Assembly: GCF_031157835.1 (NCBI RefSeq)
Contig: NZ_JAVIDR010000009.1
Coordinates: 1-64,000 of the forward strand
DNA: 64,000 bases
Direction of reading: 5' to 3'
Origin: Acinetobacter rudis
Lineage (GTDB): Bacteria > Pseudomonadota > Gammaproteobacteria > Pseudomonadales > Moraxellaceae
Positions 17,906-29,192 of the stretch are shown here, one piece after another. The position numbers and the translations under genes were made by a program. Under the pieces are notes generated by a model. The model made no database searches, was not told the DNA's origin, and saw only the letters and a program-made list of their open reading frames with translations. Numbering within the stretch: position 1 is the stretch's first letter; every line of letters starts with the position of its first letter.

Positions 17906-17970
17906 AGGGTGATTTCTATATCATAGAAAACAATTAGTTGATCTTTCAAGCTAATCATATGAATCACCCT
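17906..17970. other. Predicted three-way-junction structured element
   Basis: A 9-bp outer stem (AGGGTGATT at 17906-17914 with AATCACCCT at 17962-17970) encloses two hairpins. The first is TCTAT/ATAGA (17915-17919 with 17923-17927). The second is ATTAGTTGA (17933-17941) with TCAA-g-CTAAT (17946-17955, one bulged G). No T-run follows, so it is not a standard terminator. It lies 66 bases after cysH and about 140 bases before atfA. It could be a leader of atfA, a 3'-end element of cysH or an sRNA. Function is unknown. Confidence 0.5.
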
Positions 17971-18108
17971 CGATCAATTAACCAACCATCATTCGCCTTA
18001 GTTTTAAGGTTAGTGTTATACCTATTTATGTCATCTGATAATACTAAAAAAGACTAACACTCAGACAAGAGCTGTTATAGACATTAAGCAGTGAGGCTAC
18101 ACACAACT

Positions 18109-19569
18109 ATGCGCCCCTTACATCCAATTGATTTTATATTTCTATCTTTAGAAAAACGGCAACAACCAATGCATGTCGGCGTTTTATTCTTATTTAAAAT
18201 TCCTGAACATGCTCCAGCAACTTTTATTCAAGATTTAGTTTCTGATATACGTAATAGCAAGACATCTCCAGTCGCTCCTTTCAATAACTATCTGAATGGG
18301 TTATTTTGGGATGAAGATCAACAGTTTGATATTGATCACCACTTCCGCCATATCGCCCTACCAAAACCGGGTCGTATAAGAGAACTGCTTGTTTATGTTT
18401 CACAAGAACATAGTACCCTCATTGACCGGGCTAAACCAATGTGGAGTTGCCAGATCATTGAAGGGCTCGAAGACAATCGTTTTGCCATGTATTTTAAGAT
18501 TCACCATTCGGTTGTAGATGGTATTGCAGGCATGCGTTTAGTGCAAAAGTCATTTTCTACCAATCCAAATGACCAACACATTTTGCCACCTTGGTGTGTT
18601 GAACAAACAGCCTCTTCCAAACAAAAGAAAGGCGCCAATATCAGTCGTATAAAAAAAATAATGGGTGGAATCAAAAGCCAAATAGATGCAACACCAAAAG
18701 TGGTCGAAGAACTCTTTCATGCGCTCGCAAAAGAAAGAGGAAAAAATCCAGATTATATTTCAAGCTTTCAAGCACCGTCCTCTATACTCAACCAGCGTGT
18801 AAGTTCGTCTAGACGTTTTGCCGCGCAATCTTTTGAATTAAGCCGTTTAAAAGAGATAAGCAAATCATTACAGGTAACGCTCAATGATGTCGTGTTGGCA
18901 ATTTGTTCTGGTGCGCTGCGTGAATATCTGCTCAGCCAAGATGCTCTTCCGAAAAAACCATTAATTGCAATGGTTCCTGCATCTATACGTGATGATGATT
19001 CGGATGTAAGTAACCGTATTACCATGATTTTAGCAAATCTTGGCACACATAAAGACGACCCATTAGAACGCCTAGAAATTATTCAACGCAGTATGCAAAA
19101 TGCCAAACAGCGTTTCAAACGCATGACTCCACTGCAAATTTTGAATTATAGTGCGCTTGTTTATGGCCCTGCAGGGTTTAACATCCTGACAGGTGCATTA
19201 CCTAACCGCCAATCCTTTAACATTGTTATTTCAAATGTGCCTGGTCCTAAGGAACCTTTGTATTGGAATGGTGCCCGTTTAGAAGCCCTTTACCCTGCAT
19301 CAATCGTACTCGATGGCCAAGCACTGAATATTACGATGACCAGTTATCAAGATAAGCTTGAAGTCGGTCTAACAGGTTGTCGTCATGCATTGCCTAAAAT
19401 GCAAAACCTACTCAATTTCCTTGAAGAAGAAATTCAAAGATTTGAAAAAGTTACACGACAAGAGCATCTTAAAGATCGTACAAGCACATCGGTTGCGAAA
19501 GTACTACAAGCACAGAATAAGGTGACGAGTGACAATGAAATAACCCAACGACCTGTAGGTTTACATTAG
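18109..19569 (+). CDS. atfA: Wax ester synthase / diacylglycerol acyltransferase
   Basis: It condenses acyl-CoA with fatty alcohol or diacylglycerol to make wax esters or triacylglycerol as storage lipid. The 486-residue product opens MRPLHPIDFIFLSLEKRQQP and carries the catalytic HHSVVDG (132-138; HHxxxDG). It also has SSRRFAAQSF, NDVVLAICSGALR, PLIAMVPASIR and ISNVPGPKEPLYWNGA. It is very similar throughout to A. baylyi AtfA, where the motif is HHAMVDG. The ATG at 18109 matches the known start; an in-frame GTG at 18091 would add six residues. A C-terminal tail of about 28 residues exceeds the 458-residue A. baylyi protein. Confidence 0.96.
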   Translation: MRPLHPIDFIFLSLEKRQQPMHVGVLFLFKIPEHAPATFIQDLVSDIRNSKTSPVAPFNNYLNGLFWDEDQQFDIDHHFRHIALPKPGRIRELLVYVSQEHSTLIDRAKPMWSCQIIEGLEDNRFAMYFKIHHSVVDGIAGMRLVQKSFSTNPNDQHILPPWCVEQTASSKQKKGANISRIKKIMGGIKSQIDATPKVVEELFHALAKERGKNPDYISSFQAPSSILNQRVSSSRRFAAQSFELSRLKEISKSLQVTLNDVVLAICSGALREYLLSQDALPKKPLIAMVPASIRDDDSDVSNRITMILANLGTHKDDPLERLEIIQRSMQNAKQRFKRMTPLQILNYSALVYGPAGFNILTGALPNRQSFNIVISNVPGPKEPLYWNGARLEALYPASIVLDGQALNITMTSYQDKLEVGLTGCRHALPKMQNLLNFLEEEIQRFEKVTRQEHLKDRTSTSVAKVLQAQNKVTSDNEITQRPVGLH

Positions 19570-19644
19570 AATTGAATATTCTTATGACTTGGATTTAATT
19601 TATTATTATTTGAAAGAAGATAATAAAAATTCAAACACAATAAA

Positions 19645-19671
19645 TTAAGGGGCGATTTTTAAGCCCCTTAA
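19645..19671. terminator. Hairpin between atfA and the 57-residue gene
   Basis: TTAAGGGGC and GCCCCTTAA pair perfectly around a GATTTTTAA-type loop. It overlaps the stop codon of the minus-strand small gene and lies 75 bases after atfA, so it can serve both. Confidence 0.55.
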
Positions 19672-19841
19672 CTTTGAATATTACGGCATTGATTGAGTAG
19701 CTCCTGACAGACACTCACTACCATATCCTTCGTAATATTAACCTCTTGACCGTTATCATCTAACATTACACATGTATCTTGCTTTTGCGGCTCAACCATG
19801 CAACGACCTTCACGTACAACTACATTTTCAGCTATATTCAT
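19668..19841 (-). CDS. Small cysteine-containing protein, PA1571-like
   Basis: The ORF encodes 57 residues. It begins MNIAENVVVREGRCMVEPQK, then has VMLDDNGQEVNITKDMVVSV and CQELLNQCRNIQS. The middle LDxxGxEVxITxxMVxxxCQEL resembles, from memory, the small conserved PA1571 family of Pseudomonas and relatives. Four cysteines (14, 24, 45, 52) are present. A clear ribosome-binding site (AGAGAGGT, 6-7 bases before ATG) supports translation. No function is known. It sits between rng (same strand, downstream) and convergent atfA. Confidence 0.75.
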   Translation of the reverse strand: MNIAENVVVREGRCMVEPQKQDTCVMLDDNGQEVNITKDMVVSVCQELLNQCRNIQS

Positions 19842-19970
19842 TTTGACCTCTCTTGCTAAGACAAATAATCAGATGTGTCTATGGCTATTCACTGAGACTA
19901 GTATTGTAAAAACGCCAGTCAATGTAAAATTTCAGTTGTAACAAGGATTAAGCGATAACTCGTTACAATT

Positions 19971-21425
19971 TCACGAAAGAATGACATCATATTGCTCTTG
20001 CGTATAAAGATTTTCTACCTGAAATTTGATAACACGGTCAATAAAATGTTCTAAATCAGCGACTGCAGCAGCTTCCCCTGTAAGTAAGCGATCAATTACC
20101 TGTGGGTGAGCAATAACAGTAAAGCCACTCTGAGATTCAAATGCACGAGCATATCTTAATATCTCTCGAAAGATTTCGTAACATACTGTCTCTGCTGTTT
20201 TCACATAACCTCGTCCCTGACAAGTTGGACAAGACTCACATAACAAATGCTCTAAGGATTCGCGAGTTCGCTTACGTGTCATTTCAACTAAGCCCAATTC
20301 CGAAACCTGCGTAATTTTGGTTTTGGCATGATCACGTTCAAGCATTTTTTCAAATTGAGTTAATACATCATCGCGATGTGAAGCTTCTTGCATGTCAATA
20401 AAATCAATAATAATAATGCCACCCAAATTACGCAGTCGTAACTGACGAGCAATAACCTGTGTTGCTTCCATATTCGTTTTAAAAACGGTATCTTCTAGAC
20501 TACGCCCACCAACATATGACCCCGTGTTTACATCAATCGTGGTCATAGCTTCTGTCTGATCAATCATTAAATAACCGCCAGATTTCAATGCAACACGTGT
20601 TTGTAGTGCCTTTTGCACATCTTCTTCTACGTTATATAAATCAAAGATTGGGCGTTCACCAGGATAATGAAATAATCGTGATTCCGCAGTAGGAACAAAT
20701 TCACGAACAAAATCTTGTAATTTTGCATGAATTTCACGTGAATCTACATAAATTTTAGCTGTCTTTTCACTTACTAAGTCACGAATGACACGCTGTGGTA
20801 AAGGAAGTTCTTCAAATATAAGTGAAGGAACAACAATGCTTCGCTGCTTTTTCTGAATGTATTCCCAAAGCTTAGCCAAATAACACATATCTCGAGCAAT
20901 CGCGGCCTCATCAACCCCTTCTGCAGCAGTGCGTACAATTACACTACCTGGCAATTGATGTTCAAGCTGAATCTTTTCAATAATTCCACGTAGACGCTCA
21001 CGTTCGGCCTCAGACTCAATACGCTGAGAAACACCAATATAATTACCAAAAGGCATCAGAACCAAATAACGTGACGGAATAGAGAGATCGGTACTGAGAC
21101 GAGCCCCTTTAGTACCCAACATATCCTTCATCACCTGTACAGTCAGAATTTGTCCTGGCTGCAAAAGCTCATAAACATTGGGTGTGGGTTGATTTCTCGG
21201 CCATACCATATCATTAATATGTAAAAATGCTGTGCGAGATAAACCAATATCAACAAAGGCTGCTTGCATACCTGGTAAAACACGAACCACTTTGGCTTTA
21301 TAAATATTGCCAACCAATCCGCGTTTTACACTACGCTCAACAAACAACTCGTTTACGGTCCCATTTTCAACCAAAGCCACACGACATTCCATCGGAGTGA
21401 CATTGATCAACAATTCATCAGACAT
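19971..21425 (-). CDS. rng: Ribonuclease G
   Basis: RNase G is an endonuclease that matures the 16S rRNA 5' end and degrades some mRNAs. The 484-residue product begins MSDELLINVTPMECRVALVE and has an S1 RNA-binding domain (about 36-120). It also has the DNase I-like catalytic region with TTIDVNTGSYVGGRS and IIIIDFIDM (catalytic Asp pair), and the Zn-link CPTCQGRG. It is shorter than RNase E and lacks the scaffold tail. The start 21425 was chosen over 21437. It lies at the end of the mreBCD-maf-rng cluster, about 200 bases after maf. Confidence 0.96.
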   Translation of the reverse strand: MSDELLINVTPMECRVALVENGTVNELFVERSVKRGLVGNIYKAKVVRVLPGMQAAFVDIGLSRTAFLHINDMVWPRNQPTPNVYELLQPGQILTVQVMKDMLGTKGARLSTDLSIPSRYLVLMPFGNYIGVSQRIESEAERERLRGIIEKIQLEHQLPGSVIVRTAAEGVDEAAIARDMCYLAKLWEYIQKKQRSIVVPSLIFEELPLPQRVIRDLVSEKTAKIYVDSREIHAKLQDFVREFVPTAESRLFHYPGERPIFDLYNVEEDVQKALQTRVALKSGGYLMIDQTEAMTTIDVNTGSYVGGRSLEDTVFKTNMEATQVIARQLRLRNLGGIIIIDFIDMQEASHRDDVLTQFEKMLERDHAKTKITQVSELGLVEMTRKRTRESLEHLLCESCPTCQGRGYVKTAETVCYEIFREILRYARAFESQSGFTVIAHPQVIDRLLTGEAAAVADLEHFIDRVIKFQVENLYTQEQYDVILS

Positions 21426-21624
21426 AATAAAACTCAAATAACAAAAAATCTTTTCAAGTATTTGAGAATATCTACAATAACAACATATGCTCAGAACAAT
21501 GCGGACACATTGCTTCCCTCTTCATCTTGCATTTCTTGCGTTGTTATTCCATCTTTCTCATTCCAACCATCTTACTCATCTTATTTCACCTCCCTTCACC
21601 CATTTCCTAAGCAAAGGCTGAGGC

Positions 21625-22194
21625 CTATGATCTCAATATATTAAATTTTTTCAGCAATTGAACAGTTTCGTGTAGGGGTAAACCGACAACATTACTATAA
21701 CTTCCAACAATACGAGGAATAAATTGCGCTGCAATCCCTTGAATAGCATAAGCACCGGCCTTACCAACAGGTTCGCCACTATTCCAATAGTATTCCATAT
21801 CTGCTTGACTCAATACTTGGAACTCAACTTGTGTCTTTACAACGATTGTACTTTGTTCTGCATAAGAAGCGATGGACACACCACTATATATTTCATGTGT
21901 TGTACCAGATAGCATCGACCACATGGCAAATGCATGTTCACGATCTAAAGGCTTTCCTAAAATTTGACCTAAAATTGAGACACTTGTATCGGCAGCAATC
22001 ACAACAGCCTCAGGGTGCTGTGCTAAAACAACCTGAGCTTTTTGTCTAGAAAGCCGTTGTACATAGTCTGCAATAGACTCATTTTCATACAACGACTCAT
22101 CTATATCTGGACTTAACACCTGAAAGTCTAAGCCCAATTGTTGTAATAATTCACGGCGTCGCGCCGAACCCGACGCTAAAATTAAACTCGCCAT
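21625..22194 (-). CDS. maf: Maf-type nucleoside triphosphate pyrophosphatase
   Basis: The 189-residue protein begins MASLILASGSARRRELL, the Maf signature for binding nucleotide phosphates. It also has VIAADTSVSILGQILGKP, with the catalytic Asp. The GSARR start and the overall pattern fit the YhdE subgroup, which cleaves dTTP and UTP to monophosphates and prevents incorporation of odd nucleotides. An upstream start (22224) would add 10 residues. The chosen start overlaps the end of mreD by 13 bases. Its place between mreD and rng is conserved in gammaproteobacteria. Confidence 0.92.
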   Translation of the reverse strand: MASLILASGSARRRELLQQLGLDFQVLSPDIDESLYENESIADYVQRLSRQKAQVVLAQHPEAVVIAADTSVSILGQILGKPLDREHAFAMWSMLSGTTHEIYSGVSIASYAEQSTIVVKTQVEFQVLSQADMEYYWNSGEPVGKAGAYAIQGIAAQFIPRIVGSYSNVVGLPLHETVQLLKKFNILRS

Positions 22195-22679
22195 CTTTTT
22201 AATAAATAATATAAAACTGGCCAAAATAATAAACTACTCAACAAAGGCATCCAATGTCGAGTCATCGAAAAAGGTATTCCACCCATCACTTGGGCAACAT
22301 GTATAAAAGTAATATGCGCAAAACAGGCGATTGCAACGATAAGCCAAAGATTAAGAAAGGTCAAAATACGTTTTTCACGAATAAAATAACGTGAAATAAA
22401 AACGATGAGAACATAGCTCAACGCATTAAGACCTAATGGCGCATCCAAAAGCAAATCGGTATATAGCCCAGTCGCAAAAGCAAACCATACACCACACCAT
22501 ACTGGCTGGCATAAACTCCAAAATAAAACCACCAACAACATAAACAAAGGGCGCCATGCTGCAACAGAATAATTTAGAGGATAGACCACCAAAACTGATG
22601 CAAGCACAACACTAAACACAATAATCAAAAAAGGATCTTTGCGCTGTGTATTTGAAGGTAGTTTTTTAGCGATCTGCAT
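22182..22679 (-). CDS. mreD: Rod shape-determining protein MreD
   Basis: The 165-residue inner membrane protein has five to six hydrophobic segments and the motif GVWFAFATGLYTDLLLDAPLGLNALSY, which is typical of MreD. It links cytoplasmic MreB with periplasmic MreC in the elongasome. Its start overlaps mreC by 14 bases and its end overlaps maf, so the genes are tightly coupled. Confidence 0.93.
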   Translation of the reverse strand: MQIAKKLPSNTQRKDPFLIIVFSVVLASVLVVYPLNYSVAAWRPLFMLLVVLFWSLCQPVWCGVWFAFATGLYTDLLLDAPLGLNALSYVLIVFISRYFIREKRILTFLNLWLIVAIACFAHITFIHVAQVMGGIPFSMTRHWMPLLSSLLFWPVLYYLLKRWRV

Positions 22680-23523
22680 AAGGCTGCTCCATCGCCAATG
22701 AATCAGAAAATAATACCACTACATGATGTCCACCAGCCAACTGTGCAGCAGGAACGACCTCAATACTCGCAAACTCACCAGAGGTATGCCGTTGGATTTT
22801 AGACACAGTTCCAACCAAATATCCTGCAGGAAAATGCTGTCCTAAACCAGAACTAATCACTTTATCCCCCACTTTGATATTGGCGCTTGTTGGTACGTAT
22901 TCCATTTTCAGTCGACCTAGATCTCCTGTTCCAGAAACAATTGCACGCATACCTGAACGTTCTAGCCGTACAGATAACGAATGCTCTTTGTCTGATAACA
23001 ACATGACTCGGCTACTATGTGGGAACACATTAATAATTTGCCCCATAATCCCCTGATCATCGAGCACAGTTTGCCCCACTTTCAATTGACTATTTGCACC
23101 GCGGTTAATCACAATGATATGCCGTAAAGGATCTGCGTCAGTACCAATGACTTCTGCGATCTCCATACGACCATCAATAATTAATGGCGTATCTAATAAT
23201 CCGCGTAAACGTGTGTTTTCAGCAGATAATTCGGACAGTTTTTGTAGACGCACTTTCGCTTGAAGCAACTCAGCCTGCATCGCTGTATTTTCACGACGCA
23301 ATTGTGCTTCAGATTTAGTCTGTTGGTTTAGCCATTCTTTCGATAACACTGGGTAGCTTGCAAGTACATAAATTGGATTATATGCAGCATACAAAACATC
23401 CCTTGCTGGTTGAATCACATGAGGCATGCGCCAATTAAAAAATAGCACAACAAAACATGTGATGACCGCAATGATAAAAGAGCGAAAAGATGGCGGTTGT
23501 CTTGAAAAAAGATTGGGTTGCAC
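22666..23523 (-). CDS. mreC: Rod shape-determining protein MreC
   Basis: The 285-residue protein has a short cytoplasmic N-terminus, one membrane helix (about 15-32), a coiled-coil (about 68-105, ...LRRENTAMQAELLQAKVRLQ split over it) and a beta-rich periplasmic domain. The domain contains VIGTDADPLRHIIVINRG and VISSGLGQHFPAGYLVG. It scaffolds PBP2 and MreD along the lateral wall. It follows mreB by 31 bases. Confidence 0.95.
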   Translation of the reverse strand: MQPNLFSRQPPSFRSFIIAVITCFVVLFFNWRMPHVIQPARDVLYAAYNPIYVLASYPVLSKEWLNQQTKSEAQLRRENTAMQAELLQAKVRLQKLSELSAENTRLRGLLDTPLIIDGRMEIAEVIGTDADPLRHIIVINRGANSQLKVGQTVLDDQGIMGQIINVFPHSSRVMLLSDKEHSLSVRLERSGMRAIVSGTGDLGRLKMEYVPTSANIKVGDKVISSGLGQHFPAGYLVGTVSKIQRHTSGEFASIEVVPAAQLAGGHHVVVLFSDSLAMEQPYADR

Positions 23524-23554
23524 CGCACCGCCTCAGCTGATCTAATTACTAAAC

Positions 23555-24619
<1,065 letters not shown>

Positions 24620-24732
24620 TTATATAGACGCAAGATGGCAACTTTAACTAAATGTGATGCTTTGAACAAGTCAATCGCTTATCATAAGGCATGATATTTT
24701 GATTTTTTTTAAAACTGATTAGGTGAGATGTT

Positions 24733-25047
24733 ATGTCAACACCAGATGTACAGCATTCTGCACAATTAAATGCACAAAATGTTTCAAATATTGCCAAGCT
24801 TGCTCGGTTAACTTTAGATGATACACAATCTACTGAATATGCACAGAGTTTAAATAAAATCTTGGCAATGATGGAGCATTTAAAAAGTATCGACACTGAA
24901 GGTGTAGAACCTTTGAAAAGTCCTTTTGACCATGCCCAACCTTTACGCGAAGATCGGGTAATTGAAACTAACCATCGTGATGAATATCAAGCTGTTGCCC
25001 CTGCTGTTCAACAAGGTTTATATCTTGTTCCACGTGTAATTGAATAA
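24733..25047 (+). CDS. gatC: Asp/Glu-tRNA amidotransferase subunit C
   Basis: The 104-residue small subunit stabilises the GatA-GatB complex. [15 protein letters not shown] and [19 protein letters not shown] are family signatures. A strong AGGTGAG ribosome-binding site precedes the start. It is the first gene of gatCAB, in the usual order. Confidence 0.95.
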   Translation: MSTPDVQHSAQLNAQNVSNIAKLARLTLDDTQSTEYAQSLNKILAMMEHLKSIDTEGVEPLKSPFDHAQPLREDRVIETNHRDEYQAVAPAVQQGLYLVPRVIE

Positions 25048-25096
25048 AATTAGGCCAACTAACTTATTTTTACATTTAAACCTAAAGAATTTACTC

Positions 25097-26575
25097 ATGA
25101 CTGATTTTCATCGCTTATCTATACGTGAAATGGCTGAAGGCTTAGCTAATTCACAATTCTCTTCTCGTGAATTAACGCAACATTACTTAAACCGTATTGC
25201 ACGCATTGATACACAAGTCAAATCCTATGTAACGGTTACCCCTGAACAAGCACTACTTGAAGCTGATGCTGCAGATGCAGCACGCAAAGCAGGTCAAGCA
25301 ACTCAACTCACAGGTATCCCTCTTGCACACAAAGATATTTTTTGTACCCAAGGTATTCGTACCTCAGCAGGTTCAAAAATGTTGGATAACTTTATCTCCC
25401 CTTATGATGCAACTGTGGTCAGTAAAGCAAAACAAGCAGGGCTCGTGACTCTAGGTAAAGTGAACATGGATGAGTTCGCAATGGGCTCAACCTCTGAAAG
25501 TTCGTATTATGGTGCAACCCGTAACCCTTGGAACCTTGAACATGTACCTGGTGGCTCTTCAGGTGGCTCTGCTGCTGTAGTTGCTGCTGATCTTGCACCA
25601 TTTGCAACAGGTACAGATACAGGTGGTTCAATCCGCCAACCCGCTTCTTTTTGTGGTCTTACTGGCTTAAAGCCAACTTACGGTCGTGTTTCTCGTTTTG
25701 GGATTGTGGCCTTTGCTTCATCGCTAGATCAAGCAGGACCAATGGCCCGTTCAGCAGAAGATTGTGCATTCCTCATGAACACGATGGCAGGACATGATGA
25801 AAAAGACTCAACTTCAATAGATCGTGCAGTAGATGACTATGTTGGGCAGCTCAATGCAACATCTCTCAAAGGTTTACGTATTGGTATTCCAAAGCAATAT
25901 TTTAATGTTGCTGGTCTAGATGCAGAAGTTAAAGCACGTGTTGAGGCCTCTTTACAACAACTCGAACAACTCGGTGCAATCTTAGTTGAAATCGATCTAA
26001 ATATGGTAGAAAGTTACGTTCCAACTTACTATCTGATTGCGCCTGCTGAAGCATCTTCAAACCTCTCTCGTTATGATGGTGTACGTTATGGCTACCGCTG
26101 TGAAAACCCAAGTAACTTGCTTGATCTATACAACCGTTCACGTTCTGAAGGTTTTGGTGCAGAAGTACAACGCCGTATCCTCATTGGTACATATGCACTT
26201 TCTGCAGGTTACTATGATGCATACTACGTTAAAGCTCAAAAAGTACGTCGTTTAATTCAGCAAGATTTTCTCAAAGCATTCGCCGATGTTGATGTTATTG
26301 CTGCACCCTCTGCACCAACCACAGCCTACAAAATTGGTGCATCTTTAGACCCAGTTGAAATGTACCTTGGTGATATTTATACCATTGCTGTTAACCTTGC
26401 TGGTTTACCTGCAATTAATGCACCTGTTGGTTTTGATCAAAATCAACTTCCAGTCGGCTTACAACTTATTGGTAACTACTGGTCTGAATCACAATTACTA
26501 TCGATTGTGCATCAATACCAACAACACACTGATTGGCATACACAACGTGCGGCAATTGCTGAGGAGAATGCATAA
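25097..26575 (+). CDS. gatA: Asp/Glu-tRNA amidotransferase subunit A
   Basis: The amidase subunit releases ammonia from glutamine for Asn-tRNA or Gln-tRNA formation. The 492-residue product has the amidase signature: Lys in IPLAHKDIF, the GGSSGGSAA loop (cis-Ser) and the nucleophile Ser in [18 protein letters not shown]. An upstream in-frame ATG at 25040 would overlap gatC, but [16 protein letters not shown] at 25097 matches the family start. Its stop overlaps the gatB start by one base. Confidence 0.97.
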   Translation: MTDFHRLSIREMAEGLANSQFSSRELTQHYLNRIARIDTQVKSYVTVTPEQALLEADAADAARKAGQATQLTGIPLAHKDIFCTQGIRTSAGSKMLDNFISPYDATVVSKAKQAGLVTLGKVNMDEFAMGSTSESSYYGATRNPWNLEHVPGGSSGGSAAVVAADLAPFATGTDTGGSIRQPASFCGLTGLKPTYGRVSRFGIVAFASSLDQAGPMARSAEDCAFLMNTMAGHDEKDSTSIDRAVDDYVGQLNATSLKGLRIGIPKQYFNVAGLDAEVKARVEASLQQLEQLGAILVEIDLNMVESYVPTYYLIAPAEASSNLSRYDGVRYGYRCENPSNLLDLYNRSRSEGFGAEVQRRILIGTYALSAGYYDAYYVKAQKVRRLIQQDFLKAFADVDVIAAPSAPTTAYKIGASLDPVEMYLGDIYTIAVNLAGLPAINAPVGFDQNQLPVGLQLIGNYWSESQLLSIVHQYQQHTDWHTQRAAIAEENA

Positions 26576-28044
26576 TGGCTGAAGCGCAAAAATCTAAATT
26601 GATTGATGGCTGGGAAGTTGTTATTGGTTTAGAAATTCATACTCAACTCATGACAAACACTAAGATTTTTTCAGGTGCTTCAACTGAGTTTGGTCAAGAT
26701 CCAAACACACAAGCCTGTCTTGTTGACTTGGCTATGCCAGGTGTACTTCCAGTACTCAACAAAGCTGTTGTGGACCTTGCCATTCGTTTTGGTCTTGGTG
26801 TAGATGCTTATATTGATAAAGCTTCAGTATTTGCTCGTAAAAACTATTTTTATCCAGATTCACCAAAAGGCTACCAGATCAGCCAAATGGACAATCCTAT
26901 TGTTGGTTTGGGTCATATTGACATCCAGCTTGATGATGGAAGCAGCAAACGTATTGGTATTACCCGTGCGCACTTAGAAGAAGATGCAGGTAAGTCTTTA
27001 CATGAAGACTTTGCTGGTATGACAGGTATCGATTTAAACCGTGCAGGAACGCCTTTACTTGAGATCGTTTCTGAACCTGATATGCGTTCTGTCGAAGAAG
27101 CTGTTGCCTATGTAAAAGCCATTCATGGCCTTGTGCGCTGGTTAGGCATCTCAGATGGTAACATGGCTGAAGGTTCTTTCCGCTGTGACTGTAACGTATC
27201 TTTACGTCGCCCTGGGGATGAATTTGGTACTCGCTGTGAATTGAAAAACATCAACTCATTCCGTTTTATTGAGCGTGCAATCAATGTTGAGATTGAGCGT
27301 CAAATGGATATTTTAGAGTCTGGTGGTAGTATCACTCAAGAAACGCGTTTGTTCGACCCGAACAAAATGGAAACACGCTCTATGCGTTCTAAGGAAGAAG
27401 CAAATGATTACCGCTACTTCCCAGACCCAGATCTTTTGCCAGTAATTATTTCTGATGAGCAAATTGAACGCATCCGTGCAGAACTTCCAGAACTTCCTGT
27501 TGCACGTCGTGCACGTTTTATCAGTGAATATGGCATCTCTGAATATGATGCCCATGTACTAACACTTTCACGTGAAATGGCAGATTTCTACGAGACTGTA
27601 GTAGCGACTTCTGGTGGTGCTGCACATGCAAAAATTGCAGCAAACTGGGTTATGGGTGAGTTTTCAGGCGCCCTCAACAAGGCTGGTCTTGAAATTACTG
27701 ACTCTCCTGTATCTGCAGAACAATTAGGTGGTATGGTTGCCCGTATTATCGACAATACCATTAGCGGTAAAATTGCGAAGCAAGTCTTTGGCTTTATGTG
27801 GGAATCTGCAGGTCAATCAGCTGACAGCATTATTGCTGAAAAAGGCTTAAAGCAAGAGACAGATACTGGTGCAATTGAAGCGATTATCAAAGAAGTATTA
27901 GCAGCCAATGAAAAAATGGTTGAAGAATACAAATCTGGTAAAGAAAAAGCCTTTAATGGCTTGGTCGGCCAAGTCATGAAAGCCTCTCGTGGTAAGGCAA
28001 ACCCTGCTCAAGTTAACCAATTGATGAAACAATTGTTAGGCTAA
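26575..28044 (+). CDS. gatB: Asp/Glu-tRNA amidotransferase subunit B
   Basis: This kinase/transamidase subunit phosphorylates the misacylated tRNA and receives the ammonia. The 489-residue protein has [37 protein letters not shown] and [17 protein letters not shown]. It also has the C-terminal YqeY-like tail ending in [16 protein letters not shown]. The TAATG overlap with gatA implies coupling. It ends at a strong terminator. Confidence 0.97.
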   Translation: MAEAQKSKLIDGWEVVIGLEIHTQLMTNTKIFSGASTEFGQDPNTQACLVDLAMPGVLPVLNKAVVDLAIRFGLGVDAYIDKASVFARKNYFYPDSPKGYQISQMDNPIVGLGHIDIQLDDGSSKRIGITRAHLEEDAGKSLHEDFAGMTGIDLNRAGTPLLEIVSEPDMRSVEEAVAYVKAIHGLVRWLGISDGNMAEGSFRCDCNVSLRRPGDEFGTRCELKNINSFRFIERAINVEIERQMDILESGGSITQETRLFDPNKMETRSMRSKEEANDYRYFPDPDLLPVIISDEQIERIRAELPELPVARRARFISEYGISEYDAHVLTLSREMADFYETVVATSGGAAHAKIAANWVMGEFSGALNKAGLEITDSPVSAEQLGGMVARIIDNTISGKIAKQVFGFMWESAGQSADSIIAEKGLKQETDTGAIEAIIKEVLAANEKMVEEYKSGKEKAFNGLVGQVMKASRGKANPAQVNQLMKQLLG

Positions 28045-28080
28045 GCGCTAGACTCGCTTACGCATACTTGCAGTATGAAA

Positions 28081-28108
28081 AAAAGTGAGGGCAATCGCCC
28101 TCACTTTT
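28081..28108. terminator. Bidirectional intrinsic terminator
   Basis: AAAAGTGAGGGC and GCCCTCACTTTT pair perfectly around AATC, with A and T runs on the two sides. It serves gatB (plus) and the DUF1176 gene (minus). Confidence 0.9.
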
Positions 28109-28136
28109 TTGTCTGTCTATCAAATTCCTAACTCAA

Positions 28137-29192
28137 CTACTTAACAACGGTTTCGATTTTATCGAGCTCCCAAGCACCACCAGCAGCAATCATACGACAC
28201 ATACCAGTCCAGCGGTCTAGGGTTTGCACCATGTTCTGTCCATCCCAAATCCACTGATAGCTCACCCAGCAGTCTCCTAGTCCACGCCCTTTTTGTGAAC
28301 CATAAAGTTCACCTTGATCAAATTCAGATGCTTGATTGGTAATAAACTGCGTTTTTTGTCCTTGCCGATCATCAAGTAGCCATGCTCCAAGTCCCTCGTT
28401 ATAAGCACCACGCCAACACAACATCAAGGCCAATTGCCGCTTATTGCCCAAAGAATACAGCTCAATATCGCGCTCATTATCTTCTAAATACGCGCCATCA
28501 CAATACTCACGCTCTTGTGCTGGCATTACGGCCAGTAAGCGTTGTTTGAGTTTAGCAAAGTCTGGATGATCTGCTTTGAGTACCCGAGTGGCTTGCTTGG
28601 CCGTGTGTACCTGCTTAACCACAAGCATGGGCTGCGCAGCTAAAACCTTAGACTCATTTTCTGGACCTTTCTTAATCAGTGCCCCTATGGTCCCGACTCT
28701 ATGTTGAAACTCATCCATTTTGAGTAAAACTGCAGTCATGCCCTTACTTGATACCTGTGCATTAAGATATTGGTTTTTAAATACAATTTGTGCATCTTGC
28801 TTACTCTGCTGCAAAATGGCATTCACTTGTGTTTTACTCAATGCTAGTGTCGCACTTTGATTAAAGTCACCTTGAATCAAACCATAAGATCGATCATTGA
28901 CATATAATTCAATGTTTTTCAACTGATTTGCTTTAAGTTCTCCCTCATAATCACCAATCGCCACTTCACCCCGTACCGCTTGATTCGCACCTGCTTTACG
29001 TGTCAATAAAATTGAAACCGGTTGCTCTCCATTGTCCTCTTGATAGCCCGCTGCCTGACAAGTACCGGTATTACTGCACACCATCTCCCAATCATGATGA
29101 TGAAATTCAATCCCTTGTAAACCTTTTGCTGTAACAACACTTGATAGGAGCAACATACTCAAACCCAGACTGCATGATGCTTTATACTTCAT
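28137..29192 (-). CDS. DUF1176 domain-containing exported protein
   Basis: The 351-residue product has a signal peptide (MKYKASCSLGLSMLLLSSVVTAKG, cut near residue 22). The mature protein has the DUF1176 layout: an HDWEMVCSNTGTC opening with paired cysteines, SILLTRKAG, and a C-terminal half with ALMLCWRGAYN, GLGDCWVSYQWIWDG and TGMCRMIAAGGAWEL. The several cysteines probably form periplasmic disulfides. The family has no established function. The in-frame ATG at 29264 would place a non-signal leader before the signal peptide, so 29192 is preferred. It is divergent from the PAP2 gene. Confidence 0.82.
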   Translation of the reverse strand: MKYKASCSLGLSMLLLSSVVTAKGLQGIEFHHHDWEMVCSNTGTCQAAGYQEDNGEQPVSILLTRKAGANQAVRGEVAIGDYEGELKANQLKNIELYVNDRSYGLIQGDFNQSATLALSKTQVNAILQQSKQDAQIVFKNQYLNAQVSSKGMTAVLLKMDEFQHRVGTIGALIKKGPENESKVLAAQPMLVVKQVHTAKQATRVLKADHPDFAKLKQRLLAVMPAQEREYCDGAYLEDNERDIELYSLGNKRQLALMLCWRGAYNEGLGAWLLDDRQGQKTQFITNQASEFDQGELYGSQKGRGLGDCWVSYQWIWDGQNMVQTLDRWTGMCRMIAAGGAWELDKIETVVK

